This document shows, one piece after another, positions 53,928 to 63,446 of a stretch of DNA of 64,000 nucleotides (position 1 is the first letter of the stretch; each line of letters starts with the position of its first letter). The position numbers and the translations under genes were made by a program. Source of the DNA: Pseudoalteromonas sp. T1lg88 (lineage in GTDB: Bacteria; Pseudomonadota; Gammaproteobacteria; Enterobacterales; Alteromonadaceae); NCBI RefSeq assembly GCF_002964765.1, contig NZ_PQCF01000023.1:1-64000 (forward strand), given 5' to 3'. Under the pieces are notes generated by a model, which worked only from the letters and a program-made list of their open reading frames with translations, had not been told where the DNA came from and did not search any database.

Positions 53928-54323
53928 ATGGGCATGTGGGAATTGCTGGTTGTGGCCATAGTTGGCCTGATCGTATTGGGCCCCGAGCGTTTGCCGGTGG
54001 CCATACGTACCGTCAGCACCTGGATACGCAAAATCAAAACCATGGCTAATCATATTTCCGCCGAAGTCAGCGAAGAGCTGCGCGTGCATGAGCTACATCA
54101 GAACCTCAAAAAAGCCGAGCAGCAAAATATGAGCGATATTTCCCCGGAACTGCAAGAATCGGTGGCGCAATTACAGCGCGCCGCACAGTCGGTCACACGC
54201 AGCTATGAGAATACGGATAGCACGGCAACAAGCGTCCAGAGTAAAGAGCAAGCGGGCATAACGTCCGAGCCTACCACAGACACCAGCAGCGACCTGCAAA
54301 GCACAAAGAAAAATCATGACTGA
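53928..54323 (+). CDS. tatB: Sec-independent protein translocase subunit TatB
   Basis: The 131-residue protein starts MGMWELLVVAIVGLIVLGPE, with the GPERLP turn between the span and the amphipathic helix, and a long Gln/Ser/Thr-rich tail. TatB binds TatC in the receptor complex. The N-terminus (MGMW) is slightly unlike the usual MFDIG form. It overlaps tatC by 8 bp. Confidence 0.95.
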   Translation: MGMWELLVVAIVGLIVLGPERLPVAIRTVSTWIRKIKTMANHISAEVSEELRVHELHQNLKKAEQQNMSDISPELQESVAQLQRAAQSVTRSYENTDSTATSVQSKEQAGITSEPTTDTSSDLQSTKKNHD

Positions 54324-55068
54324 ACCCGCGCAATCCGGCTTTATTTCGCACTTACTTGAACTGCGTAACACCTTGTTGCGCTCTGTGATTGCGGTATTGG
54401 TGATCTTTATTGGCCTGGCTTATTTCGCCAATGATATTTACTCCTTCGTCGCCAACCCCTTGGTAGAAAATCTGCCTGAAAACAGCCAGATGATCGCCAC
54501 AGATGTGACGGCCCCGCTGTTTACGCCCTTTAAATTGACCTTGTTTGTCGCGCTTTTTGCCGCCATTCCCTTTATTTTGCACCAAATCTGGTCCTTTATA
54601 GCGCCCGGCTTGTACGCCCATGAAAAGCGTATGCTGATCCCCGTGCTGCTCTCAAGCATAGTTCTGTTTTACGGCGGTATCGCCTTTTGTTATTTTGTCG
54701 TGCTGCCGATTATCCTCAGCTTTTTCACCGGCATTGGCCCCGAGGTCATGACCCTGACGCCAGATATCAGCAGCTACTTGGGCTTTGTACTTAAGTTGTT
54801 TTTGGCCTTTGGCATCGCCTTTGAAATTCCCGTCGCCATCATGTTGTTATGCTGGAGCGGCGTCACCTCGACCACCAGCCTTAAAGAAAAGCGCCCTTAT
54901 ATAGTGGTCGGTGCCTTTGTACTGGCGATGTTTCTAACGCCACCGGATGTGCTATCACAAACCTTGCTTGCCTTGCCCATGCTGTTATTATTTGAGCTTG
55001 GCCTTATTTTGGCTGCATTTTACAGCGCGAAACCGTCATCGGAAGAATCACAGGAAGAAAAGCAATGA
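54316..55068 (+). CDS. tatC: Sec-independent protein translocase subunit TatC
   Basis: The 250-residue protein has six membrane spans, the HLLELRNTLLRS motif at the start and the conserved glutamate in FGIAFEIPV. TatC is the receptor of twin-arginine signals. It overlaps tatB by 8 bp and the next gene by 4 bp (ATGA). Confidence 0.97.
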   Translation: MTEPAQSGFISHLLELRNTLLRSVIAVLVIFIGLAYFANDIYSFVANPLVENLPENSQMIATDVTAPLFTPFKLTLFVALFAAIPFILHQIWSFIAPGLYAHEKRMLIPVLLSSIVLFYGGIAFCYFVVLPIILSFFTGIGPEVMTLTPDISSYLGFVLKLFLAFGIAFEIPVAIMLLCWSGVTSTTSLKEKRPYIVVGAFVLAMFLTPPDVLSQTLLALPMLLLFELGLILAAFYSAKPSSEESQEEKQ

Positions 55069-55631
55069 AAAAATACCTCGTGCCCGCCTCGCTAGCATTA
55101 CTAGCCACCCTAAGCACCACGGCTCAGGCCGATGATGGTGTAAATATTCAGGCCTTAAAAGCGTGTAGCTTTATCGAAAACGATTTTCGTCGCCTTTTAT
55201 GTTATGACAACATCATGGCCGGCAAACCAATCGACAGCATGCCTGCCAATGTGCCCACCAATGTGCCTGCTAACAAGGCTGGTAAGTCACAAGGCAAAGG
55301 CGCAGAGGCTTCTGCCGCTGCAGCAGGCAATGCCAATGCAAACGCCGCCAACAAAGGCAAAAAAGACAAGGGTGATTTTGGCTTAGAGCACAAACAGCGC
55401 AATGAAGAAAATGGTGATGAACTTGTAGCCAAGGTCAGCAGCATTAAAGAAGCGCCATACGGTGAGCTTATCATTACCCTGGACAACGGTCAGCGCTGGC
55501 GCCAGGTTGGCACTGAATCATTCCGTATCAGTAAAAACGATACCGTAGTGATCAGTCGCGCCATGTTCAATTCCTTCTTGTTGAAAAAACAAGGCAGCAA
55601 TAAAAGTATCCGCGTAAAACGCACCGACTAA
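55065..55631 (+). CDS. Exported protein in the tat operon, 188 aa
   Basis: The 188-residue protein has a signal peptide (cut near AQA-D), a cysteine pair in ACSFIENDFRRLLCYDN, and an Ala/Asn-rich low-complexity linker (about 75-100). The C-terminal beta domain ends in Lys/Arg. It overlaps tatC by 4 bp, so it is coupled, and lies 1 bp before tatD. I do not recognise the family; the C-x-C.. pattern recalls small exported proteins with a single disulfide. A Tat-related role is only suggested by place. Confidence 0.75.
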   Translation: MKKYLVPASLALLATLSTTAQADDGVNIQALKACSFIENDFRRLLCYDNIMAGKPIDSMPANVPTNVPANKAGKSQGKGAEASAAAAGNANANAANKGKKDKGDFGLEHKQRNEENGDELVAKVSSIKEAPYGELIITLDNGQRWRQVGTESFRISKNDTVVISRAMFNSFLLKKQGSNKSIRVKRTD

Positions 55632-55632
55632 T

Positions 55633-56403
55633 ATGATCGACGCCGGCGTTAACCTCAGCAGCAGTCAATTTCGCCATGACTTTGATGCCGTTGTTGCCCG
55701 CGCTCGCGAGGCCGGCGTTCAATCCATGATGGTGATCGGCTGCGATGAAGCCGACAGCCGAGAAGCGCTGGCTCTGGCGCAGCAATTTAACCTTTATAGT
55801 TGCGCCGGCATTCACCCCCACAATGCCAAGGATGCCACGGACGATTTCGCCGCCAATCTCAGCGCCATGGCCCAGGCCAAGGAAGTGATTGCCATAGGCG
55901 AATGCGGCCTTGACTATAACCGTGACTTTTCACCTCGCCCCCAGCAAAGAAAAATATTTGCCAGTCAGTTAGCACTTGCTAACGAGCTCAATATGCCGGT
56001 GTATTTACACGAGCGTGATGCCCATGACGATATGCTTGCCATGCTGCGTGAGTATCAACCCCGCGGGGTATTGCACTGCTTTACCGGCAACCGCCAGCAG
56101 GCACAAAATTATTTAGACCAGGGCCTGTATCTGGGCATTACCGGCTGGGTATGCGACGAGCGCCGTAGCGGCGAGCTTAACGATGCGCTTAAGGTTATTC
56201 CCATGGCTAAGCTGCTTGTGGAAACCGACGCCCCCTATTTGTTGCCGCGCACCATTCGCCCTAAGCCTAAATCACGCCGCTGCGAACCGGCTCATCTGCC
56301 CTATGTAGTTGCGCATCTAAGCGAACATTATCGGGTACCGGAAGAACAAATAAGCGCCCTCAGCATCGCCAACTTCAACACCCTGTTTGCCCTCGACCGC
56401 TAA
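55633..56403 (+). CDS. tatD: TatD family metal-dependent deoxyribonuclease
   Basis: The 256-residue protein has the TIM-barrel TatD pattern: GVNLSSSQF at the start (in place of the usual HCHLD), GIHPHNAKD, IGECGLDYNRDFS, HERDAHDDML, HCFTGN and VETDAPYLLPR. It is a metal-dependent nuclease for DNA repair or quality control. It starts 1 bp after the previous gene, at the end of the tat run. Confidence 0.9.
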   Translation: MIDAGVNLSSSQFRHDFDAVVARAREAGVQSMMVIGCDEADSREALALAQQFNLYSCAGIHPHNAKDATDDFAANLSAMAQAKEVIAIGECGLDYNRDFSPRPQQRKIFASQLALANELNMPVYLHERDAHDDMLAMLREYQPRGVLHCFTGNRQQAQNYLDQGLYLGITGWVCDERRSGELNDALKVIPMAKLLVETDAPYLLPRTIRPKPKSRRCEPAHLPYVVAHLSEHYRVPEEQISALSIANFNTLFALDR

Positions 56404-56481
56404 AAACAAACGCGCCGATAACTATGCGCGACATCAACAAATTATCTCATTGCCAGAGCATCCCCTTGGATTAGCTGGTAA

Positions 56482-57555
<1,074 letters not shown>

Positions 57556-57563
57556 TTTCTTAG

Positions 57564-57595
57564 AGGACGGTAGCTTAGGTTATCGTCCTTTTATT
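57564..57595 (+). terminator. Terminator after hemB
   Basis: AGGACGGTA / TATCGTCCT (9 bp, one G-T), 8-nt loop, then TTTTATT, just after the hemB stop. The T-run abuts the left end of the MITE. Confidence 0.85.
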
Positions 57596-57863
57596 AGGGT
57601 CTGTTTATCTTTGCGGTTTACTTTATGTTCAATCTAAACGCATTCTGATCACGACGCTCGTTATGATGCATAGTCATTCTATGTTCATAGCGAGTAACAC
57701 AGAGCAGGATGCGTTTAGATGAACCCGTAGGGCAGCGCTTGTAGCGCATTTCTACTGTGTTGTTACATGTTCATGTAGAATAACTACACCACACATGTGC
57801 CGCCTTGTATAAATCCGCTACAAACTGCTGCAGAAACAAACAACAAAGGTCAACAGACCCTAA
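57594..57863. mobile_element. MITE, 270 bp, with terminal inverted repeats and an internal long hairpin
   Basis: Perfect 12-bp terminal inverted repeats TTAGGGTCTGTT (57594-57605) and AACAGACCCTAA (57852-57863). Inside is a near-palindrome, ATCTAAACGCAT... / ...ATGCGTTTAGAT (57637-57721), able to form a long hairpin. No open frame of worth is seen. It lies between hemB and the ExeM-like gene, filling most of the gap. Confidence 0.8.
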
Positions 57864-57969
57864 AATCATCACATTTAGGTTAAATTATTGACACCTAAGT
57901 GTAACCTCTCCCCCGTAAACTATGTACCCCTTTAAGGGTTAATCTAACTAGAAACACGGGATTCATACC

Positions 57970-60606
57970 ATGAAAAACACCTTTACACCGATAGCACTGG
58001 CGGTTGCCAGCGCCTTTGTGTCGCTCTCGGCACAAGCGGATATTTTTATCTCCGAATACGTTGAAGGCAGCAGCAATAACAAGGCCATCGAGCTTTACAA
58101 CCCGACCGACCGCGAAATCGATTTAAGTCAGTATAAGTTAGCCTTTTATTTTAACGGCAGCAGCAGCGCCGGCTTAACCCTTCCGCTGACGGGCACCTTA
58201 GCACCGCAAGGCGTGTATGTTGCCGCTCATAGTCTGGCGGCGGCAGAGATACTTGCAACCGCTTCTTTAACCAATGGCAGCGGCTGGTTTAACGGTGATG
58301 ATGCCATAGTACTGAGCAAGCAAGGCGAGGTTATCGACAGCATGGGTCAGGTGGGTATGGACCCAGGCTCAAGCTGGGGTGCTGGCACAAGTACAACACA
58401 AAACAATACCTTGCGCCGCATCGATGGCACACCGGCACGCACGGATATCGCCTCACCTTATGATCCAAGCGCTTATTTTAGCGGCGCCGGCAATGATAAC
58501 TTTAGCGATCTCGGTCAGTATCTGGGCACTAACCCGCCGGTTGAGCCAGAGCCTGAACCAGAGCCGGATTTCAGCCTCACCTGTGCCGATACCGCCACGG
58601 CCATCCACAGCATTCAGGGTAATGGTGCGGTCAGCCCCATGGCCGGTGAGCAGGTGGTGGTTGAGGCCGTGGTCAGTGCCGACTTCCAAAACAGCAATGA
58701 ACTGAGTGGCTTCTTCTTATCTTCACTGCAAAGCGATAACGACCCAAGCACCTCGGAAGGTATCTTCGTATATCACAGGAATAATGACGTGAATGTCGGT
58801 GAGCGAGTGCGCCTAATCGCCACGGTAGCCGAATACTATGGCGCCACCCAGCTTAAAGATGTAACCGCCCTGGTCGATTGTGGCACCGCCGCGGTGAGCG
58901 CAACCCCATTGACCCTGCCGGTCGCGGATGTAAACGACCTGGAAGCCTATGAAGGCATGCTGGTGACTCTTGCCCAGCCCCTGTATGTGGTCGATAACTA
59001 CAACTTGGCGCGCTACGGCGAAGTAGGCCTGGCCAGCGAGCGTTTGTATCAAGGCACTCAGGTTGCCCTGCCCGGCGCTGCCGCCAATGCGGTAGAAGCC
59101 GATAACCTGTTAAAGCAATTACTGCTTGATGATGGCTCAACCCGTCAAAACCCAGCTCACATAGCCTACCCGGCGCCGGGTCTTGATGCCTATAACACGC
59201 TGCGCCTGGGCGACACGGTCAGCGGCCTGACCGGGGTACTGGGATATGGTTTTGATCGTTACCGTCTGCACCCAAGCACGGCACCTCAGTTTGTTGCCGC
59301 CAATCCACGTACTCAAGCGCCACAGCTAACGCAGCAGGGTGATATCAAGGTAGCCAGCTTTAACGTTTTAAATTACTTCAATGGTGATGGCCAGCAAGGT
59401 GGCTTCCCCACCGCTCGCGGTGCCGACAGCCTGGAAGAATTTATTCGCCAGGAGCAGAAACTGGTCAGCGCCATCAGCGCCATGAACGCGGATATTATCG
59501 GCCTGATGGAAATCGAAAACGATGGCTTTGGTGACTTCAGTGCCCTGAGCTCTTTGGTTAACGCCCTGAATGCGGCCAGCAGCGAGGGCGAATATGCCTT
59601 TGTCGATTTTGGTGTCGACCAAGTCGGTAGCGATGCCATCACCACGGCGCTGATTTATCGCAAGGACAAGGTAGAGGAAAATGGCCTTGCCGCCATTAAC
59701 GACCAGGGTGCATTTGCCTACGGCAACCGCGCCGCCATAGCGCAAACATTTAAAGATATTGCCACCGATGAGGTGCTGACCGTTGCCGTTGCGCATCTTA
59801 AGTCAAAAGGCGGCTGTGGCAACGCTCAAGGTCTGGATGCCGATCAAAATGACGGCCAGGCCTGCTTTAACGCCACCCGAGTGGCCGGCGCCAATGAATT
59901 TGCCAGCTGGCTTGCTAATCACCCAACCGGTGTTGAAGACGAGGACATCATACTGGTAGGTGATATCAATGCCTACGCCATGGAAGAGCCTATGCAAGCC
60001 TTTGCTGACGCCGGTTTTGCTAATGTGGTACCGACTCTGGACGGTGATAACCTGAGCTACTCCTATAACTTCCAAGGCCGCATGGGTAGTCTGGATCATG
60101 CCCTCGCATCACCCAGTCTGATGGCCAAGGTGGTCGCAGCAACGGATTGGCATATCAATGCCGATGAACCGCGCGTGCTGGATTACAATCTGGAATTTAA
60201 AACACAAGAGCAACAAGCCAGCTGGTACGCTGACCATGCGTACCGCGCTTCGGATCACGACCCTGTGATCGTCGCTATTAAGGCAGAGCCAAAGCCAAGC
60301 GAAGAGTTAAGCGGCGAATTCACCGCCATCAGCGGCTCATTCCAACCGAAAAACTTCACCATAGAGCTACCCAGCGATTTCGATTATCTGGATATCGAGC
60401 TGGTAGGCGGCTGGGGTGAAGCCGATCTCTTTGTCAGCAAGCAGCGCCGCGGCACGAAGAAACATGCCGATTGCGCCTCGCGCAACAGCGGCTCAGAAGA
60501 GCTTTGCCAGTTCACTAACCCGACTGCGGGCAAATGGAAGGTACGTGTTCAGGGCAACCAGCCTTACGGTGAAGTAACCCTGCGTTACCGCGCTACTAAG
60601 TACTAA
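57970..60606 (+). CDS. ExeM/NucH-type extracellular endonuclease
   Basis: The 878-residue exported protein (signal cut near AQA-D) has a lamin-tail domain (about 25-150, ISEYVEGSSNNKAIEL) and an OB-like region (about 200-310). A large EEP-type nuclease domain follows (IKVASFNVLNYFN, IIGLMEIENDGF, LVGDINAYAMEEP, ASDHDPVIVAI). The C-terminal PPC-like beta domain (about 780-875) is typical of secreted enzymes. ExeM homologs degrade extracellular DNA and help biofilm dispersal. It has its own strong terminator. Confidence 0.92.
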   Translation: MKNTFTPIALAVASAFVSLSAQADIFISEYVEGSSNNKAIELYNPTDREIDLSQYKLAFYFNGSSSAGLTLPLTGTLAPQGVYVAAHSLAAAEILATASLTNGSGWFNGDDAIVLSKQGEVIDSMGQVGMDPGSSWGAGTSTTQNNTLRRIDGTPARTDIASPYDPSAYFSGAGNDNFSDLGQYLGTNPPVEPEPEPEPDFSLTCADTATAIHSIQGNGAVSPMAGEQVVVEAVVSADFQNSNELSGFFLSSLQSDNDPSTSEGIFVYHRNNDVNVGERVRLIATVAEYYGATQLKDVTALVDCGTAAVSATPLTLPVADVNDLEAYEGMLVTLAQPLYVVDNYNLARYGEVGLASERLYQGTQVALPGAAANAVEADNLLKQLLLDDGSTRQNPAHIAYPAPGLDAYNTLRLGDTVSGLTGVLGYGFDRYRLHPSTAPQFVAANPRTQAPQLTQQGDIKVASFNVLNYFNGDGQQGGFPTARGADSLEEFIRQEQKLVSAISAMNADIIGLMEIENDGFGDFSALSSLVNALNAASSEGEYAFVDFGVDQVGSDAITTALIYRKDKVEENGLAAINDQGAFAYGNRAAIAQTFKDIATDEVLTVAVAHLKSKGGCGNAQGLDADQNDGQACFNATRVAGANEFASWLANHPTGVEDEDIILVGDINAYAMEEPMQAFADAGFANVVPTLDGDNLSYSYNFQGRMGSLDHALASPSLMAKVVAATDWHINADEPRVLDYNLEFKTQEQQASWYADHAYRASDHDPVIVAIKAEPKPSEELSGEFTAISGSFQPKNFTIELPSDFDYLDIELVGGWGEADLFVSKQRRGTKKHADCASRNSGSEELCQFTNPTAGKWKVRVQGNQPYGEVTLRYRATKY

Positions 60607-60628
60607 TCGCTTTAGTGTAATTAGTACT

Positions 60629-60660
60629 AAAAAGGGCAGATATCGTATCTGCCCTTTTTG
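60629..60660 (+). terminator. Terminator after the ExeM-like nuclease
   Basis: AAAAAGGGCAGATA / TATCTGCCCTTTTT with a 3-nt loop, ending in a T-run, 22 bp after the stop. Confidence 0.93.
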
Positions 60661-60725
60661 TTGGGATGCTTAATGGAAAAGCGTGCCATGGTGCTTATTG
60701 TAAGTTTAATAGCTGTCTGCTTTGA

Positions 60726-60825
60726 ATTAACGCCGTAATATGGGGCGTATAAATGCTTGGCTATAATCGCGAAGAATGAGCGCCAGCCAAGCTTTAGACG
60801 TCCCATCCATAATTACCTTGTTATA
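60726..60825 (-). repeat. VCR-like attC recombination site (100 bp)
   Basis: Plus strand left arm TAAC-GCC-GTAAT-ATG-GGG-CG (60728-60747). Right arm CG-t-CCC-atc-CAT-a-ATTAC-CTT-GTTA (60799-60823). A further inner stem GCTTGGCT / AGCCAAGC closes the hairpin. The R boxes pair, GCC/CTT form the unpaired spacer, and the extrahelical bases are on the same arm and in the same 5-3-3 spacing as in the site at 14798. By that rule the cassette runs on the minus strand, as does the 146-aa gene that ends within the right box. Confidence 0.85.
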
Positions 60826-61261
60826 TACCCAATTTCTCCAGAGCTATTTTACGAAATTCGGAATAATTTTTAGCATACTCCCAAATGGAAAATAAATGGT
60901 TACCGTTAACATCAATGAGGCAGAATATTTGGCAACTAGGGTAAGCTTTTGATTTTTTTAGTTCGTTCCAAGAATAACTCTTATTAGCTCCATTCTCGCA
61001 AAGAATAATACCGTTATGATCAAATTCTAAATTAATTTTAAGTGTTTTAATAAAGCGACATAATAAGTAAAAATTTTGAACACTAAAATAAATTAAAAAT
61101 CCTGAAAAAGCTGAGAGCAGTATAGCGATATAAAGTTCTTGAGAAATCCATGATTTGTAGGTTATGTAACAAATAGCAATCGAACCTAAAGAATAACCAG
61201 GCAATAAAATTAGAGCACATACATAAGCTAATATTTGAATGTTTTTAGAATGTTTAACCAT
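60821..61261 (-). CDS. AT-rich small membrane protein in a gene cassette
   Basis: The 146-residue protein has two hydrophobic spans (about 10-30 and 42-68) and a cytoplasmic C-terminal domain (FDHNGIILCENGANKSYSWNEL). Its base composition is clearly more AT-rich than the core genes beside it. It ends in an attC and is preceded by another, so it is most likely an acquired cassette. Short inverted repeats GTTATATACCCAA / TTGGGTATATAAC flank it. Function unknown. Confidence 0.75.
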   Translation of the reverse strand: MVKHSKNIQILAYVCALILLPGYSLGSIAICYITYKSWISQELYIAILLSAFSGFLIYFSVQNFYLLCRFIKTLKINLEFDHNGIILCENGANKSYSWNELKKSKAYPSCQIFCLIDVNGNHLFSIWEYAKNYSEFRKIALEKLGI

Positions 61262-61277
61262 ACTTTACTTGGGTATA

Positions 61278-61330
61278 TAACATTTTAGTATTTATGGGAC
61301 ACGTTGTTCGTGTCACATAATCGCTTGTTG
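61278..61330 (-). repeat. Degenerate attC-like site upstream of the 146-aa gene
   Basis: Plus-strand TAAC at 61278-61281 and CTT-GTTG at 61324-61330 bracket a strong inner stem TTATGGGACACG / CGTGTCACATAA (12 bp, one mismatch) with a 5-nt loop. The CTT spacer and R-box order match the better sites, but the outer L box does not pair, so it may be a decayed attC. Confidence 0.45.
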
Positions 61331-61720
61331 AACTGAGGCGCTACCTGCACCTAGCTTGGTGTAATTTATGCTATGGGAATTTGCTTTTTAAGCATGAGGG
61401 GTAATGACTTGGTTTGCTCAATCCTTTACCTTCTTTTGTGCTTCCCAGCATCGCTCAGTCATGTTTTTTATGTTTCTATTACAGCGCTTCCAGGGCCTAT
61501 AAGCAACCTTTTTTAAACCGCACAGCCTATCCCATCCCAATCCTGTTAATTAGGATAACTCATTGAGTTTAGGTAGCTCATTTGCGCTGCTAACTCAGTC
61601 GTATGTCTGCCTATATGTCGCTTTGACAAAAGATGTTTTGCAGGTTTGCGTGCACGCAAACAATCAGGTGCATTCCAAGTTGGAAGTCACGCCGTAAGCA
61701 AGTACAGCATATATACGTTA
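61331..61720. other. Stretch without a supported gene
   Basis: Between the second attC-like site and the repeat cluster I see no long open frame with a ribosome-binding site on either strand and no tRNA-like fold. Short minus-strand frames exist but stop early or have no start; they may be decayed cassette DNA. Confidence 0.5.
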
Positions 61721-61770
61721 TACACCTTGTCGCGTTGGCGGCGCCAAGATCTAACAAACGGTATAAATTT

Positions 61771-61800
61771 GTCAGGCTAAAGCCTGACCTACAGGTATCG
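61771..61800 (+). repeat. REP-like palindrome, copy 1
   Basis: GTCAGGCTAAAGCCTGAC hairpin followed by CTACAGGTATCG. The same 30-bp unit recurs at 62341-62370. The GTC..GAC stem followed by CTAC is the REP pattern seen near REP-associated transposases. Confidence 0.8.
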
Positions 61801-61805
61801 CGCCC

Positions 61806-62053
61806 TCCCGTTTTGATTCGCGCTGGAGAATCAGCTTTTGTTGTGGAGTGTGCTTGAAACAACGAAGCATGGATGCGTAGTTAGGTTTACCGAGTCAGGA
61901 CGACTCGTTAAACCGTGTTGAAAGCTAAGCGGAACGTTTAACAAAAACCTGAGTTCGGAAGCATTAGCGAATCACGGGCGCCTTGGGGTTCCAAGGGGCG
62001 GTTGGCGTAAACCGCCCTTTGGTTGCCGTCGCCAACGCGACAAGATCTATCAG
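61806..62053 (+). repeat. Structured intergenic repeat, copy B
   Basis: Same block order as copy A. TTTTGATTCGCGCTGGAGAA begins at about 61806; GCTAAGCGGAACGTTTAACA and GCATTAGCGAATCACGGG lie at about 61925-61980. A 13-bp hairpin with 6-nt loop is at 61991-62022 (CCAAGGGGCGGTT arm, one G-T pair), followed by CCAACGCGACAAGATCTATC to 62052. A REP-like hairpin and GTCGGCGGCCCGAT tail follow to about 62115. The tract 61880-62053 is about 98 percent identical to copy C. Confidence 0.88.
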
Positions 62054-62153
62054 TAGCTCCCTTTGTCGGCGCAAAGCACCGACCTACAAGTGCCGCCGCT
62101 GTCGGCGGCCCGATAAAAATCGTCAGGTTGAAACAACGAGAGAGGGACATCGA

Positions 62154-62326
62154 GTTAGGTTTACCGAGTCAGGACGACTCGTTCAACCGTGTTGAAAGCT
62201 AAGCGGAACGTTTAACAAAAACCTGAGTTCGGAAGCATTAGCGAATCACGGGCGCCTTGGGGTTCCAAGGGGCGGTTGGCGTCAACCGCCCTTTGGTTGT
62301 CGTCGCCAACGCGACAAAATCTATCA
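62154..62326 (+). repeat. Structured intergenic repeat, copy C
   Basis: A 173-bp tandem copy of part of copy B, 274 bp downstream, with about four base differences. Its hairpin is at 62265-62296: the 13-bp stem equals that of copy B and only the loop differs (GGCGTC against GGCGTA). The near identity points to recent duplication. Confidence 0.88.
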
Positions 62327-62340
62327 ACCCACACAAGGTT

Positions 62341-62370
62341 GTCAGGCTAAAGCCTGACCTACAGGTATCG
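62341..62370 (+). repeat. REP-like palindrome, copy 2
   Basis: Identical 30-bp unit to that at 61771-61800, 570 bp away, directly after copy C. Downstream lies another hairpin AGAGGAAATG / CATTTCCTCT (62445-62470) and the AGTCGGCGGCCCGAC palindrome at 62478-62492, the latter also found reversed at copy A. Confidence 0.8.
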
Positions 62371-62498
62371 CCGAGTTTCGCTATGCGCATTCGCCGCACA
62401 GCACGCGCAAGCATCAGCAAATGTGGGGGTGTCCTAGGAGTTGTTAGAGGAAATGGACAAGCATTTCCTCTGACCCGAAGTCGGCGGCCCGACAAAAA

Positions 62499-63236
62499 CT
62501 AATGATGATGACCACCCTTTAGCGCCTGACCATCACTGCTGTAAAAGCCCGAGGCACCATGCTCGATAAAGCCTTGGTTAATCATTTTCGCCAGGAAAGG
62601 GTCTTGCTCGTTGTCGCCAACATCCGCATAGTCGGTGCTCTGGTAGCTATCCCAAAGTGCGAACTGGCGCTCAACCGCTTGTGGGTTAAGCTCATAACCC
62701 TGCAGCTTTAAGCTGTTTACTTGCTGCCACTGACCTTGGTCGTCCTGCTGGCTTAGGGTCATGCTTTTTACCAGCTTAAGCTCGGGCAGCCAGGTAATGG
62801 CCAGCTTTTGCTGCTCATTGCCATGCTCATAGAATTCTTCACGTTCGCAGCCCTGCCCCTCAGAGCGCAGCGGTTGCTCCAGTAAGGCATTGCTTACTAA
62901 CTGATATTTTTGGGCCCACTCAATTTTTTGACCCTGACTTTTAAGCTCGCCTGGCTGGTACTCAATACCTCTTTGGTATTGCTCAAAATAGCGTATTGGA
63001 CGTAGCTGACCTGCGCTTAAACGTTGCCATTTTTCAACAAGGCCCTGAGCCATCGCCTGATGGGCAACTTCCTGATGCAAACGCCACAGGTTAAAGTCTT
63101 TGCCGTCCTGCTTGCCCTGTTGCTGCTGATAGCTGGCTTTAAGCACGTCGGCATTGGCATCACATTGTTCGGCTGGGGCTGCGTGGGCAACACCCGTTAG
63201 GGCACAACACAGTGCCGCGAGGGGAAAATACTTCAT
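62499..63236 (-). CDS. Exported protein of unknown function with a C-terminal GGHHH
   Basis: The protein is 245 residues from the ATG at 63236 (AAGGA 7 nt upstream), with a signal peptide (cut near AHA-A). It is Gln-rich, probably helical and beta mixed, and ends ...LKGGHHH, which could bind metal. It lies 3' of, and in the same direction as, the alkaline phosphatase, separated by a 165-bp repeat element. I do not recognise the family. Confidence 0.7.
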   Translation of the reverse strand: MKYFPLAALCCALTGVAHAAPAEQCDANADVLKASYQQQQGKQDGKDFNLWRLHQEVAHQAMAQGLVEKWQRLSAGQLRPIRYFEQYQRGIEYQPGELKSQGQKIEWAQKYQLVSNALLEQPLRSEGQGCEREEFYEHGNEQQKLAITWLPELKLVKSMTLSQQDDQGQWQQVNSLKLQGYELNPQAVERQFALWDSYQSTDYADVGDNEQDPFLAKMINQGFIEHGASGFYSSDGQALKGGHHH

Positions 63237-63247
63237 TTTCATTCCTT

Positions 63248-63413
63248 TAATACCAATTCTGTTAGGTATGTGAGCAAATATAGCGCTGGATAAATGATGT
63301 GATAACAAGGCGGAGTTTTTCTTATGTAATTATTCTACATAGAAAAATTCTAACGCAGTTAGCACGATATTTAGCCCGCTAGAATGATTAGCTATTTAAG
63401 TGAATTGGTATAA
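63248..63413. mobile_element. MITE-like element with TAATACCAATT ends
   Basis: Near-perfect terminal inverted repeats TAATACCAATTC (63248-63259) and GAATTGGTATAA (63402-63413), with an inner hairpin TTTTTCTTATGTA / TACATAGAAAAA at 63315-63346. No gene. It lies between two minus-strand genes. This type of end is familiar from intergenic repeats of marine Alteromonadales. Confidence 0.7.
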
Positions 63414-63446
63414 GCAGGGCCGAGCATCGGCTCGGCCCATGGCTTA

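Noticed and set aside
61633..61857. Short open frame on the plus strand in the repeat cluster
   Set aside because: It lies across REP and repeat blocks, lacks a ribosome-binding site, and its translation mirrors the repeat sequence rather than a protein family.
61880..62326. Tandem repeat taken as a CRISPR array
   Set aside because: There are only two units of about 173 bp with a 100-bp gap; no short repeats, no spacer set and no cas genes.
61983..62502. Several overlapping frames on both strands
   Set aside because: They follow the structured repeats B and C; near-identical peptides arise only because the DNA is duplicated.
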